Assembly (NCBI GenBank): GCA_963070105.1
Contig: OY718803.1
Location: forward strand, 10,630,327 to 10,694,326
DNA length: 64,000 nt
Direction: 5' to 3'
Source of the DNA: Litomosoides sigmodontis
Taxonomy: Eukaryota; Nematoda; Chromadorea; Rhabditida; Onchocercidae
Shown piece by piece: positions 25,455 through 37,128 of the stretch. Numbering within the stretch: the stretch's first letter is position 1; each line of letters opens with the position of its first letter. A program made the position numbers and the translations under genes. The notes beneath the pieces are model-generated. The model saw only the letters and a list, made by a program, of their open reading frames with translations. It had not been told where the DNA came from and did not search any database.

Positions 25455-28400
25455 CGAATTTGGGAAAAGCGGTGGAGTAAAGAGGAGCAAAGCATCTGCA
25501 ATCATTCAGTAACTACTGGCAGGTTTTTGCCTGAAACTATTACCAGAAAACTGACGTACTTCAAACGAAAAATTTTAGAAGCGATGATTTCTGAAATTCC
25601 TCACCGCCACATGCTTCATTTCAAGCATGGAAAGTGGAAAGTAAATTAACAGTTAGATTAGTTAGCAAATTAATAGTCATATTAGTAAAAGCACTGCGAA
25701 TAAATGCTACTTGAATTACATTTTTTTGAGATTTTAGATTTTATTAAAAAGAAAATTGGTGAATTTAAATTATTAAACGATAAAATTGACTGTTAGATGT
25801 AACAAACAGAAAAAAACAAAAAAAGAATTGCCCAATACATGTGCACCGCAGGATTTCAAAGCTATAATTTACGGAAAAAATTTTCAAAATAATTTAAAAT
25901 GCAGTTTGTCGAAAAAACACCTAATAGTGCTTTCGCAGGATAACATTTGTGTTTTAAAATGAGGAAAAATTTCTTTGCATTCTTTTCCTCACTTTCATTT
26001 AATCTGGAAAACGTCAGAAACTTTATTTAGACTTATAAGGTTTTTTTTTCCAAGAGCTCCATATGCAACAGGAGTTTTCATGATGGAATAAAATTTTTCA
26101 TTCAATTGAAAGTTGCTCTTCTTTTCTATTCATCGAATTCGAAAAATTTCTTTCCTTTTTTGACTCTAAAATTTAGTCCAACCTGTCTTAAGTGAAGTTA
26201 AATGTACTTATCATCACCTGTGTATGCATCTGTTGTTGAACCCACCGATTGTTGAATGAGATTTTTGAGCGACCGACAAATCAAATAAGTGAACTGACGC
26301 AGGGAATATGGCAATTGAAGGATTAAGCTAAAATGAACACAGAGAATTTTCGATTAAAAAATCAGTGAAAACAAAGAATGTTAAAGAAGCCCGAAAAAAA
26401 TGAGATTTCAGATGCTAGAAGGAAGAAGTGCTAAAAGTTTTAGAGAAATTTAAGTGCTGCATTCAGGATGTTCCAAGATTTTGTAACAATTTTGAATTTT
26501 TTTCGCTTTCGTCACTTAACAAACTCTTCAAAACGTTAAACAAAAAAAGTTTCGAATTTGACTGGAAAAAAAATCAGCAACTTACTTATTAACATAAAGA
26601 AGCGCTGTTTGAAGTGACGATCCTAACGAAACTGATAAGAATTCCTCGGATTGATCATCAAATATGCCACCCGGAATGATGTTGAGAATTTCCTAAAGGA
26701 GGCGAAAAAAAACTTACCAATAATAACAACAAATTAATCAATGATAATAAATAATGAGGGAAAAGTGGAGCACAGTGAAATCAGACACGAATATAACTGC
26801 AATAAAATAATTATTCCAAAGTTACAAGAGTTTAAAATTCGTTTGCAAAAAATTGAACGATTGAATTTCACGCATAAAATTCTTACCATTGTGACATTCA
26901 CTAGTCAGTATTATTAGCATTGCAAGATAGCAGCAAATGAGAAATTAACTTTTGTAGGCGCACGGTGCGCTAAATAAAAAGTTAAAATCAAAAAATTTTC
27001 CCTTCGCTGTACTTTACTGTTTAACACTGAACAGGTTAAATGACTAATATCAACAAAAAAGTATTCTTCTCTTTTTTTTTAGCATCGAAATTAAAAAATT
27101 ATTAGAATTTTTTCTCAACAGCTAACCTTTAAAGCAGCAATGATCACATTTGCGTCAATTTTTGCTAATTCACTTCTTACATTTTGTTTTCGTTTCAATT
27201 TCGTAAGTAATTTTTGCACTTCTAAATGAGAAACAACGGGAAATAATAACATGTTGCAAGAAAAAGAAAATTACGGTAAAGTAAAACGATCTTAATTACG
27301 ACAATTAAAATTTGTTTTAAAAAATTTTAATTATTTAACCTTCCATAGAAAAGAAAATGTGAGCGTTAAAAAAAGTAAAATGTCATTAATAATTTAACGC
27401 ATTATGAATCTCAGTTAGTTATGGTGAAATAAGTTTTTACAAATTCCCATCTGCATCAACGGTTTACAATTTTTTCCTTAAAATTTCCCTCCTCAAATGT
27501 TTGATTTTTTTATTGAATAGTCAAATATTTAAATGAAGATGAAAATTTCGGAAAACTTCTTAGTAATGAAAATTAACCGGGTGTATCGGTGTATCGTATT
27601 CCAAAGCGTCTTCTCATTTTTGGGTCAATTTTTAAATCACAAATTATAGCCAAAAAATACTGAAAAAAAGTTTCGTAAATGATAAGAGGAAACAATGGAC
27701 ATGTGCTAGCAACTCCATTTTTAAGCTAAACTAATTTAATGAACAAAACGTGAAATGAGTTAAACGGTGCAAAAACATTTGAATCAGTAAAATTTTTAGA
27801 AATTGTCAAATTTTAAAATCAAAATTTATAGAAATCAATAAATGCTCAATTCTTAAAATACCTCCAAAAGAAAAGCTAATATAGCATAGAATGAATTAAT
27901 AAATGATAAATTTAGACAAACAATTCATCACTAATCTCATACTACAGTTTAACGCTACTATACTTTAACGTAAATAACGTGAATATTGAAGTAAACGTGT
28001 AACTGATCCAGGTGACCAATTCGCCCATAACAATTAATATTGATAAATCTTTTGCAACATTCAGTGTTTTGTGATTTCACTCATTTCTTTCTATTCTAAA
28101 AAGCAATTCGAACAAACTTCAGTAGTCGGCTGAGCGGCAATACTATTAGGCAACATTTTATGATAAGCTCGTGGCTCGCTTATTATCACACATTTCCCCT
28201 TATCACATCCACTGATGCTATTATCAGTAGCAGAACGGTCAAGAACAGTTGCATTATGACCGAGCATAAGTTGCACTGATAAAGTCAATCTTCCATCCTG
28301 TAATGCACAATTTAAATTTGAAATTTACAATCTAAAATGGAATATTTCGATTCTTTCGCCACTATAATATTTAAATTCGTAGTTATATTAATGATTTATC

Positions 28401-29894
28401 GTGTTCCACTGTCACATACATTACGCATATGTGTCCAACTTAAATTTACATATTATTCTTTATAAATATTCAAAATAATTTGAAGAATAACAATAGCGAA
28501 AAAAAATGGCAAGCGTTAAAATTTTTTTCATACTTTTTCCTCTTTTTCATATGCGATTCCTTTGATCGCATATGAAAATTAGTGATGCATTTGATCTTTT
28601 GTTGATTTCCCTTGAGTTTTATTGGTATTAAAATTAATGGATTGCGCGAATTTTCACAACTTTTGAAAATTATCTACTTTTAGGTTAAATGTTGTATTAT
28701 GAACATAAATAGATCTAAGTGAAATTAGGTTTAATTGAACTTAGTTCTGCTCGTTATGCTACTAATTTCAACAGATAGATGAAAGTTTGCTCTTATTTTA
28801 GATCAGCATGACATCAGCTAGCACTAAATCGTCTCCTTGATGTGAACTTATTGCGAAAACAAAAAACAAAAAAATGCAAAAATTATCCAAGTAAAAATTC
28901 TAAATTTCAATGTTTCTTCACTAGTATTTAAAGAATTTAAGATTTCAATGTCAAATTTTTCACAAAAACCTTGGGAGAAAAAGCATTCCATAACATTTTG
29001 GACGAAACTTCACATAGTATTTCAAAATTTCGGAAATTTTTTCAAAAATTTCCACATGCAATAGAGTTTTTTGTGCTCTAAAAGATTTTAAATGTCCATT
29101 GAACACTGAGAGAATGATAGATTTTGCTATCACCTAATTGTGCATGGACTAGCAGAAAAATTACTTTTTCTCCTATTGTTAAATTTTAAATTTCGCCTAT
29201 TAAATGAAATTTAAATTTAGCAATAGGAGAGCGAAAAACTCTTGAAGAAAAGAAGGAAGGAAAAAAAGCAATAGACATTTCAATTATTCAATCGTTGTTT
29301 ATTCATTCTCTAATTTTAATAAGTGTAATTGATAGTGATCGGTAGGAGGAGGTAATTTCCACCTGAATTATATTAGAACGGAATGTGAAAAGGCAGTAAT
29401 TACCTGTACTTTAGGCCGCATTTCTTCTTCTTGAAAATTTGCTTGCGAAACAATTACACAATCGTTCACGTCTTCGTTACAATGACAACTTCCTTACTGA
29501 CTGCCTTAGGAAATTAATTAAGCGTGAAATTTGCATAATTAGGAAGTGTCAGAATAGAAGTGACAGAGTGATAAGTGATATAGTGGAAGTCATTGGAGTG
29601 TAGCAACGATGTTGTGGCAATCGTAATTTAACAGAGTGGAAAAAAAAAAAACGAAAAGTGACCAATTCAGAGCAGTCATTAAGCACGCATGAAAAGAACA
29701 AGTTTTGTAAAAATTAAGCGAAGATTTTAGTGAGAAAATTAACAGCAACAATGAATACCTACTACTATATTACATCTTCTTACGACGAGTGCTCCGACCG
29801 ACCCACCGACCGATCAGTGTTGCTCCTTCGATCGGCGCGATAGCAATGGTGGCGGTGGTGGTCGTGGTGGTGGTGATGATGGTGGCGTCACTGT
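25455..29894 (-). CDS. Unidentified multi-exon gene, partial
   Basis: A chain of minus-strand exons with good splice sites and agreeing phase: 29784-29894 (..IIT(T)n..IAPIEGATLIGRWVGR), 29404-29429 (EEMRPKVQ), 28187 or 28091 to 28297 (DGRLTLSVQLMLGHNATVL..), 27127-27221 (VQKLLTKLKRKQ..IDANVIIAALK), 26586-26692 (EILNIIPGGIFDDQSEEFLS..LLYVNK) and 25455-25495 (CFAPLYSTAFPKF, strong donor GTACGT). The 28.1-28.3 kb exon can end in a stop (TAG 28091-28093, after CSNCFLE) or splice near 28157 at an AAT-A/GTATTG donor. The IIAALKEIL..IPGGIF segment faintly recalls RhoGAP domains, but I do not claim it. Both ends of the protein are missing. Frames of the first, threonine-repeat exon are the least certain. 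Confidence 0.5.
28545..28579. repeat. Inverted repeat (hairpin), 14-bp arms
   Basis: TTTTCATATGCGAT, seven-base spacer, ATCGCATATGAAAA: perfect arms. Confidence 0.85.
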
Positions 29895-31569
29895 CTGCAG
29901 TAATGAGAACGCATAATTACTAACATTTCTAAATTATCATCAATCATCATAGCAACAATTATTGCCACCCATACACAGTACTATTGGTCAATGAAACTTC
30001 ACAATCTTAATCTATTATTTGCCCATCATTAATTAATCATATGAAAATTAATGCATTCCACTTTGATATACATTTGCAATCTTTTACGCCCTCTTATTAT
30101 TACAATCACAATGTTCCACACTCCATACTAACAACATTAATTAAATTCGATTCATTTATTTTCTCAAATGAATGAAAAGGAAATTATAAAAGCGAGTGAA
30201 AAATAATTATCGATCATATGAACACATTAGTTACAGGCTGCAGTCTGTCATTATAAATGTAAGAATAACATACCGGAAAATATAACATTGAATGAAATGG
30301 AAATTTAAATGACAGAATTACAAAAGTGAAATCGAAAATGACAAAAATAAAATGGGATTTCAACAAAAGGAAAAAAAAGCATCAGATATGTTAGAGAATG
30401 AAATGACGTTTCTCATCACTTTCCTCCTAAAATTTTCTAATATTACTGCTTTGTGTTGCAAGTGGTTGACGCACAAGTAAATTGGCAGCTTCCTCTCTTT
30501 TAAGTTCATTTCGATCGAAATATGAAGGTGTAGATGTTCGAGTTCCTCGTTGAGTTAAATGCAATCTAATGCTATCTAATCGAAAAGAGAAATCGTTTGT
30601 GTTTGCTTACTTTAACAATTACTGATAATCACTCGGACAACGCCCCATTGATTGCTTGCTTCTTATCACCTTATCTTATCACTTGCAATGGATGTATGGA
30701 TTACTCAAATGCTTGTACTTTTAATAACATTCTAGTTGTTTGTTGCACATGTGAAAATAAAAATATTGCCAAAAAAAAGCATATGTTCCGAGGTGAAGTT
30801 GATAGACAATAGTATTAGTTTTTGGCAAATCATTTTATATAATACATTTGCGATATACATTTACTATGTATATTACCCGCAACATTTATCGTCTGTTTTC
30901 TTAGGCGAATGACAGCACGAGCTGAAAGCTACAACTTCTGTATTTATCAAGCAATCGACCAAAGTTTTGGCAACGTTTTATCTTTAGGACTAGAAAATTG
31001 TAGTAGAACAGCATAACTGCAATGAACAGCATCGTTTATTTCTGTGCTCAATATTCAAATCAGATCAGAAATAAGAGGCAATATCTGCACTGATACGTTA
31101 CGTTTAGTCCATCCTACTTTTTCTATTTAAATGCGCCTTTTTGGCTAGAATGATATCATTGCATGTTTTCAGGTTTAATGCAAATCACTCACATGAAATG
31201 GCAATGCTGTGGATATAATGCTCCAAAAAAACTAGAAAAAACATCAAAGTATCCAAAATTAAGAATATGTTCTTACCAATGAAAATCGTAATTAATCAGT
31301 AAAATTAGATGAAAAAGGAGCTATCAACCTAACAATTTGATTCTCATGAAACTCATTTCCTGAATGTAAATCAAAATATGACAATATTTCCGCTGAGAAT
31401 CAAATTTATATCATTAAGGTGATTCACAAGGGAAAAATAAAACTGCTCCCAAGCAATAAATAAATCATATCATTCAGTGCATCTGGAAAAGAAGTGATCA
31501 AACGTATATCGCTGAAGTGATTTCGAAAAAAACGCACATGAAATTAAATCGACTCATATGCATGTAAAT
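29895..31569. other. Interval without assigned gene
   Basis: AT-rich sequence between the unidentified minus-strand gene and the eIF1 3' end. It may hold upstream exons or the promoter of the former. No clear exon found. Confidence 0.4.
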
Positions 31570-34500
31570 TTAAAAACCATGAATTTTGCAATTTTCTTCC
31601 TTGACAATACCAACTCTGCATAGGAAGTCTTTAATGTGTTGTCTTTGATCACCGGTCAGCTGAATTACTTCACCGTATTCCGGATGGTCTACCGTAGTCC
31701 CGTTACAATTGTACTCCTGAAAAATTTCCAAATTTCAGAAAAGTTGCATGAAAGAAATATTATATTGTTGTATACACACCACACCCTTCTAATTACACTT
31801 CTAACATCCTCATTCTTCGCAAATCAATTGCAATACATTTAATCAAATTAGCACAGTTTTTAAAGTTTAAATGCGTTTTACTGAAAAAGCAATTCAGAAA
31901 GTTTAAAAGTCAGAAAACATTTATGATTCTAACTGAAAGCAAACATTTCCGTTCTCCACGACGCTATAAAAAAGATTTATTACTGAAAAAATTCCGAAAA
32001 TTGCATACAGACATGAAAGAGAACTTGATGGATTTAACATTTAAAAGCTATAAAACGAAACATCAATTTGCACAGTGTATGAACAATTCGCTGTTCGAGT
32101 TTGTAGCGAAAGAACAACCACTAATCAACAACAAATAAGAACAACTAATCAACAAATAATTTTGGGGAATTGAAGAAAGCGCACAACGATACGAAAAGCA
32201 TTTCATGCTCTATGAAACATGCCAATTTGGCGGAACCACCACTGACAATCATAATAACATAAATATGATTACTGGAAGAGATTAAGAAATAAATAAGGTT
32301 TTATTGGCTCGAAATAAATAAGGAATTTCTGTATTACATAATAAATAAATTATCAGTAGGAATAGTGCCCGAAAACGGAAATCAGAAGGATGATAATTTA
32401 AATTTGAGTTTTCTAGTAAGAGTTAAGGAAAACAATAAAAATAGCTAATGAAAATAAAAACTGATAACTAAACAAGACTTATGAATGACACAAGTTGAAA
32501 GTCGCATTAATTTAAAATGTTGACTGCGAATAATTTAGAAGTATTTGAATGGATTTATGAAAATGAGATATCTCGCAGCACCATATTTTGATCCAGCGCT
32601 CAAAACACTACCGACAAAGAACTACAATATAATGATCCTGGCGAGCGGAAGATAGGAAGTGAGCATGGAATAAATGAGCACAAATTTTGAAGCCCAATGA
32701 AATGACTGAATGCTGAACCTCTTGATAAGTTTTCTCATAAAATACGAGATAGTCAGCTTTTGTCACTAAATCGTGATTCGCGTTAACCCAGAAATTTAAA
32801 TCATCATGAAAATGATCTGCTTGAACCATAAAATCAGGAAGGTGAGAAAAACTTGGTGAACAATCAAGCGCTGTCACCGTTACATTCAAACCATGGTAGT
32901 AGCTATACTGCGGTAAGGAAAAACAAGGCATCAAATGAACCACTTCAAAATGTTGCCCTTTTGAAAAACGCAATTTCGCATCTTCCACAATCCAATATGT
33001 TGCCGAAAAGGGACCAATCTGATGAAACAAACCGAAGTACCCTGCCAACGATACATTGACAACAAACAATAATCGAATCCAGAAAATACGACACTTTGGC
33101 ATTGTATGTGGCAGTCTACTGTGAAAAAAAATACCAGCGAAAAGACACAGGAATGGTATAATAGGCAACAAAAATCGGTGCTCCTTATGAGCAATCAAGC
33201 TGTGAACTGTGATATACAGTGCGGGAACGCAAAAGAAAACAAATGGGATGGAACGGTTTCGTAATGCAATAATTACACCCAAGAATATTGGCATCAAGTG
33301 CACTGTCAGGACAGCAGGTAAACCTTGAGATATAAACCAATGCCAAGGATGTGATCCAAAATGACTACTTCCACCTTCTAATACATTGAAGCGAATAAAA
33401 TTCCATGCCGTGAACGTCAGTTTTCCATAAGCCATAGAATCTAAAATCGTTACCAAAAAGAGAACTGGAAGGCATGATGACAGACAAGTACCCAACAACA
33501 ATCCTATTGATGAACCAGATCGCCAAAGATGCCACAAACCAAAAGGAATCCAAATCAGAATAGTAGTTGGCCGGATAAGAATGGTTAGGAAGCCAATAGA
33601 CATGTAAGGCCAATACGATTGCTTCAGATCAGCCTTTGATAATGGATACCACTGAAGGGCGAACAACGTTAATATCGTTTCTAACGTGTTCGAAAGAGTA
33701 CGTGGAGCACAATACCACACAAACCAGCATGACAAATAGCTTAAAAGAGCATATTTTGCTCCATCAGGTGATAAAATGCGTCTAGCAAATTTATAATAAC
33801 AGCAATCAGAAAGCGCAAATAATAATGCATGTAACAAACGAGGAGCTTGGATAATGAATAGACTGGAATCAACGGTGAACATATGACCCATGAAGTACAG
33901 CACAGCGATAATGAATGGATGTAAGACAGAGCGAAGTGAAGCCATCCACTCCCAGGATAAATATCCCGTGCCGTAAACAACCCAATGAGCTACCTCCACA
34001 CTTTGGAAAAGTTCATCCGGTACAAAATATGTGCGGACCAGGAAGACATTCACAATGCGTAGGGCAATCAAAGCGTATAGTAGAGCGAATTCTGATAGCA
34101 TGGTGTTTCTCATCGAAATACGGTTCTCACTGCAAAATTCCTTCCTTGGTCGGTGTTTCACATTTCTTCACAGATAATAACTTTAAGATTAACAATATTT
34201 AGAATTATAGAAGAAGTCATTTGACGCTGCATATTCCCTATACACTTGAATAACAGAAAAAAAAGCAAGAGAATTTATACAAGGTGAACTTCAGGGAAAA
34301 CCAAATCGTGCACAACAGCACACACAGCATAAATACATACTATTACTCCCAAAAAATTAAGGAGTCATGCAGGTAATCACTGCTAATATTTTACGTATTG
34401 GACAACTGTAATTTGTATCACACAGATGGTGCCAGTATTAAGAAATTGCAAACGATAAAATCAAGCTAATGTTACAAGATTACTAATGTGGCAGAGTATT

Positions 34501-35016
34501 ACACGTCCACATCTATTATGACATAGACATGTTTTTAAGAAAAATTTACCTTCTTCAGATAGCGAACAATCTTTTTCAAATCATACTCCGGTGCAATTCC
34601 TTGTACAGTTGTGATAGTTTTACGGCCAGTTCGCTGTTGGATACGAATATGACAGAAGCCTTGGCGAGTACCTTCTTCGTCTTCTAGCTGTTCAAAAGCA
34701 TCTATAAATATACATATATTTACAGAAACATGAACGCATTTGTATTAATCAATGTTAATAATCGATGCAAGAAACTTAGATCCTGTTAAAGAGATACAAA
34801 CGACAGCTGAAATATGTTATATAAGATCTATTCGTATTCTTTTAAATGAAACACCTAGTCTATTACTAGCTTCTAACAGAATCATTATTTTAACAGAATC
34901 ATTCACGTGATATCTGAGTACATTCGAAACAAATATAAATCATAGAAATAAATTCTTTGGAAAAACTCTGACCTTTAGGTTTGTTTAAGTTTTGAATTGA
35001 TGACGAGGCAGCCATT
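31570..35016 (-). CDS. eif-1: Translation initiation factor eIF1 (SUI1)
   Basis: eIF1 binds the 40S platform and governs start-codon selection. Minus-strand exons: 34973-35016 (MAASSSIQNLN..), 34550-34701 (DAFEQLEDEEG..CHIRIQQRTGRKTITTVQGI..YDLKKIVRYLKK) and 31570-31716 (EYNCNGTTVDHPEYGEVIQL..GDQR..IHGF, TAA). These cover the whole SUI1 fold in order, and the exon 2/3 junction is phase 0. Intron 2 is about 2.8 kb and contains a complete PIG-B gene on the same strand. Exon 1 reads in frame to LNKT and then TAA before its only donor (GTCAGA); one fewer A in an AAAA run would join it in phase to exon 2, so a sequencing/assembly slip or a broken exon is likely. The sequence is diverged from typical eIF1 in the loop between FEQ and HIRIQQ. 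Confidence 0.85.
32608..34113 (-). CDS. GPI mannosyltransferase 3 (PIG-B), intronless
   Basis: ER multi-pass enzyme that adds the third mannose (alpha-1,2) to the GPI core from dolichol-phosphate-mannose. One open frame of 501 residues from ATG 34111-34113. The frame extends upstream to 34161 only through non-ATG codons, and a splice-type acceptor TTTTGCAG sits about 17 bases before this ATG, which fixes the start. GT22-family marks are present: the lumenal FVPDELFQSVEVAHW motif (PDE near residue 32), GYLSWEW, RTLSNTLET, SHPWHW..QGLPAV and HKEHRFLLPIIPFL around residue 310, with many hydrophobic segments throughout. Length fits PIG-B. It lies wholly within intron 2 of eIF1 on the same strand. 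Absence of introns is unusual for this window and suggests retroposition or intron loss. Confidence 0.93.
   Translation of the reverse strand: MRNTMLSEFALLYALIALRIVNVFLVRTYFVPDELFQSVEVAHWVVYGTGYLSWEWMASLRSVLHPFIIAVLYFMGHMFTVDSSLFIIQAPRLLHALLFALSDCCYYKFARRILSPDGAKYALLSYLSCWFVWYCAPRTLSNTLETILTLFALQWYPLSKADLKQSYWPYMSIGFLTILIRPTTILIWIPFGLWHLWRSGSSIGLLLGTCLSSCLPVLFLVTILDSMAYGKLTFTAWNFIRFNVLEGGSSHFGSHPWHWFISQGLPAVLTVHLMPIFLGVIIALRNRSIPFVFFCVPALYITVHSLIAHKEHRFLLPIIPFLCLFAGIFFHSRLPHTMPKCRIFWIRLLFVVNVSLAGYFGLFHQIGPFSATYWIVEDAKLRFSKGQHFEVVHLMPCFSLPQYSYYHGLNVTVTALDCSPSFSHLPDFMVQADHFHDDLNFWVNANHDLVTKADYLVFYEKTYQEVQHSVISLGFKICAHLFHAHFLSSARQDHYIVVLCR
34131..34140 (-). promoter_or_regulatory. Splice/trans-splice acceptor before PIG-B
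   Basis: TTTTGCAG on the minus strand a few bases upstream of the PIG-B ATG, with no coding exon to join on the 5' side other than eIF1 exon 2. In nematodes such a site would suit spliced-leader addition (inference). Confidence 0.45.
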
Positions 35017-37128
35017 CGATGTTCCTAAATTTCTCGAAATTTAACGCCTTCGTAAATTTCAAAAAATTTGCAAAAAGTTAGGTAAAAATTCGGAAGATAC
35101 CGCTATCTCATTTAGGTATTTGTCACGATAAATAATTTGAAAAGCAGTGATGACTCATATGTATTCTACAAAGTGACTAAATAGTTTCATCTTATGAGGC
35201 AAATTTATTCATACTTAAGATTTAACTAGACTAAAACGTACAAGAAATCAAATTGCCGCTTAGCACGCACTGAAGTCTGTGGATTTCAAACCAAAATTAA
35301 AACCTAAAAATCATATCATTGCATATTATGTCAAACACAGAACAATACACTTGCTTTCACAAAGTGATTAACTGACCAAATGTTACTGGAAACCTAAAAT
35401 GAATTACAGTCAAGTAAAAACATATAGGGTAATGAAAAAAGTATGAGTATAGAGTGGAGTAGAGTCCGTTCGTCTTGGTGCACAACTGATTTTGAACTGT
35501 GAGAAAAGATGTCATATTATCTTTATTTCAAAATTACAAATTCCTTCCCCACATCCACTTTTTCCCTCTACCTTCAGCAGTGAAAAAAGTTATAATGTCG
35601 ATAGGTCACTCTAAACTTAAATCTCTAAAATAAACTCACGTCACAAATGAAACCAATACGATGTACAGATCTTACTCCAGAGCAAAACTATTCTAACTGA
35701 CAAATAAAACTCATTCCACGAAATAACTCAATCCCATACTTCCTTGCCGCTCCACCTGCTTCCTCTACCACTTAAACTAATTCTTATCAAACTTAAACTG
35801 CTCACTTATAAAACAGTTTGCACTTAACGATAAATCATGCTACTTGCACCAATAATACACAATATGCAGAATTTTCGATTACGTCTTATACTCACGTATG
35901 AATTCCAGTACATTTACTTTTTCCTTATTACATTATAAATGCCCCACTAATCCGAGAAGTCGTCTATATTTCACTCCACTTTGTGTTAGGCACGAATGCA
36001 ATAAGCTCGGATCATGGGGAACAAGCGAAACGTATTGAATGATGTGAATTGGAACGAAAATTTCAGCTAATATTCGTTTGTATGAAAGGTTTGATGTAAA
36101 ATTTTAAACGAATAATTACAATCCTGTTAGCAAATTTTAATTTTTTGTTTATTAACATTTTTTTTTAAAATTTTATGGCTGCTTGGGCAATATGTATTCC
36201 TTACGTAACAATAATTGTCTAAATACTAACTACTAGATAATAGCATCACAAATTTAAAATAAGAGGAAATAAGGAGAAATTCGAATAAAATTGAAAAAAA
36301 TGAATAATTGAATACAAATGAAGGAGTTGAAAAAATTAAAATGATTTTCAAATAACTGAAATGAAAAAAAAAGAATTGCATAATGTTAAAAAAGTCTCAG
36401 TAAAACACAAATTGTTTAGATTTAAACTAAAACTGCTAGCCAATTATTAAAGAAATAATTCAAAGTTTGAACTGATAAATTCCTATTTGAATACTTTATG
36501 CAGTCCATCATAAAGAAGACAAAGTAATGGTTTTAAATTTTCGAATTTAACGTAATCCACATTAGCTTCTCATATTGATGCACAAAGTTTAAATAATAAT
36601 AGATCAAAAAAGTGAGAAATATTCAAAAATATTAATAAGTGAGACGCAATACTTCAAATGTATTTTATGCAAATTTCTTCCATATATTGAATGAAACGTA
36701 AGGAATGAAAAAAAGACAACGTACTGATTCCTCGTCAATTTTGACATATACGGTTGTATGACGTAACTCAAAATTCCTGAACTCGTCATCAAACTATCAT
36801 CATCATTATCACTACTATCATTAGCACTGTTAATCACCATCATCATCATCATCATCATCATCATTATCATTATTATCATCATCGTCGGCTGTTATCCCTA
36901 TCAGTACAGTGCAATCGTGAGTATCATCAATCAACAACAACAATTACACGATAATAACTGGCCATCATCATTCGCATTGCTATCATTAGAAACATTGGCC
37001 AACACGAGTCATCGTCGTTACAAGCCTGCGAATGAACATTTATCACCGCTATCACCATCCAGTCTTATCAATTTACTACTATCACTATCATTATCACTGC
37101 TATTATCACTATAATTATTAAGTTATTA
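35017..37128. other. Interval between eIF1 and globin
   Basis: About 2.1 kb, probably holding the eIF1 promoter (minus strand). Apart from the trinucleotide tract no gene-like feature was found. Confidence 0.4.
36833..36872. repeat. (ATC)n trinucleotide repeat
   Basis: About a dozen ATC/CAT units within a longer ATC/ATT-rich stretch between PIG-B/eIF1 and the globin gene (36780-36900). Confidence 0.85.

Noticed and set aside
34114..34161. Upstream extension of PIG-B to residue VKHRPRKEF..
   Set aside because: Begins without ATG and is separated from the ATG by a splice acceptor; not needed for the family's length.
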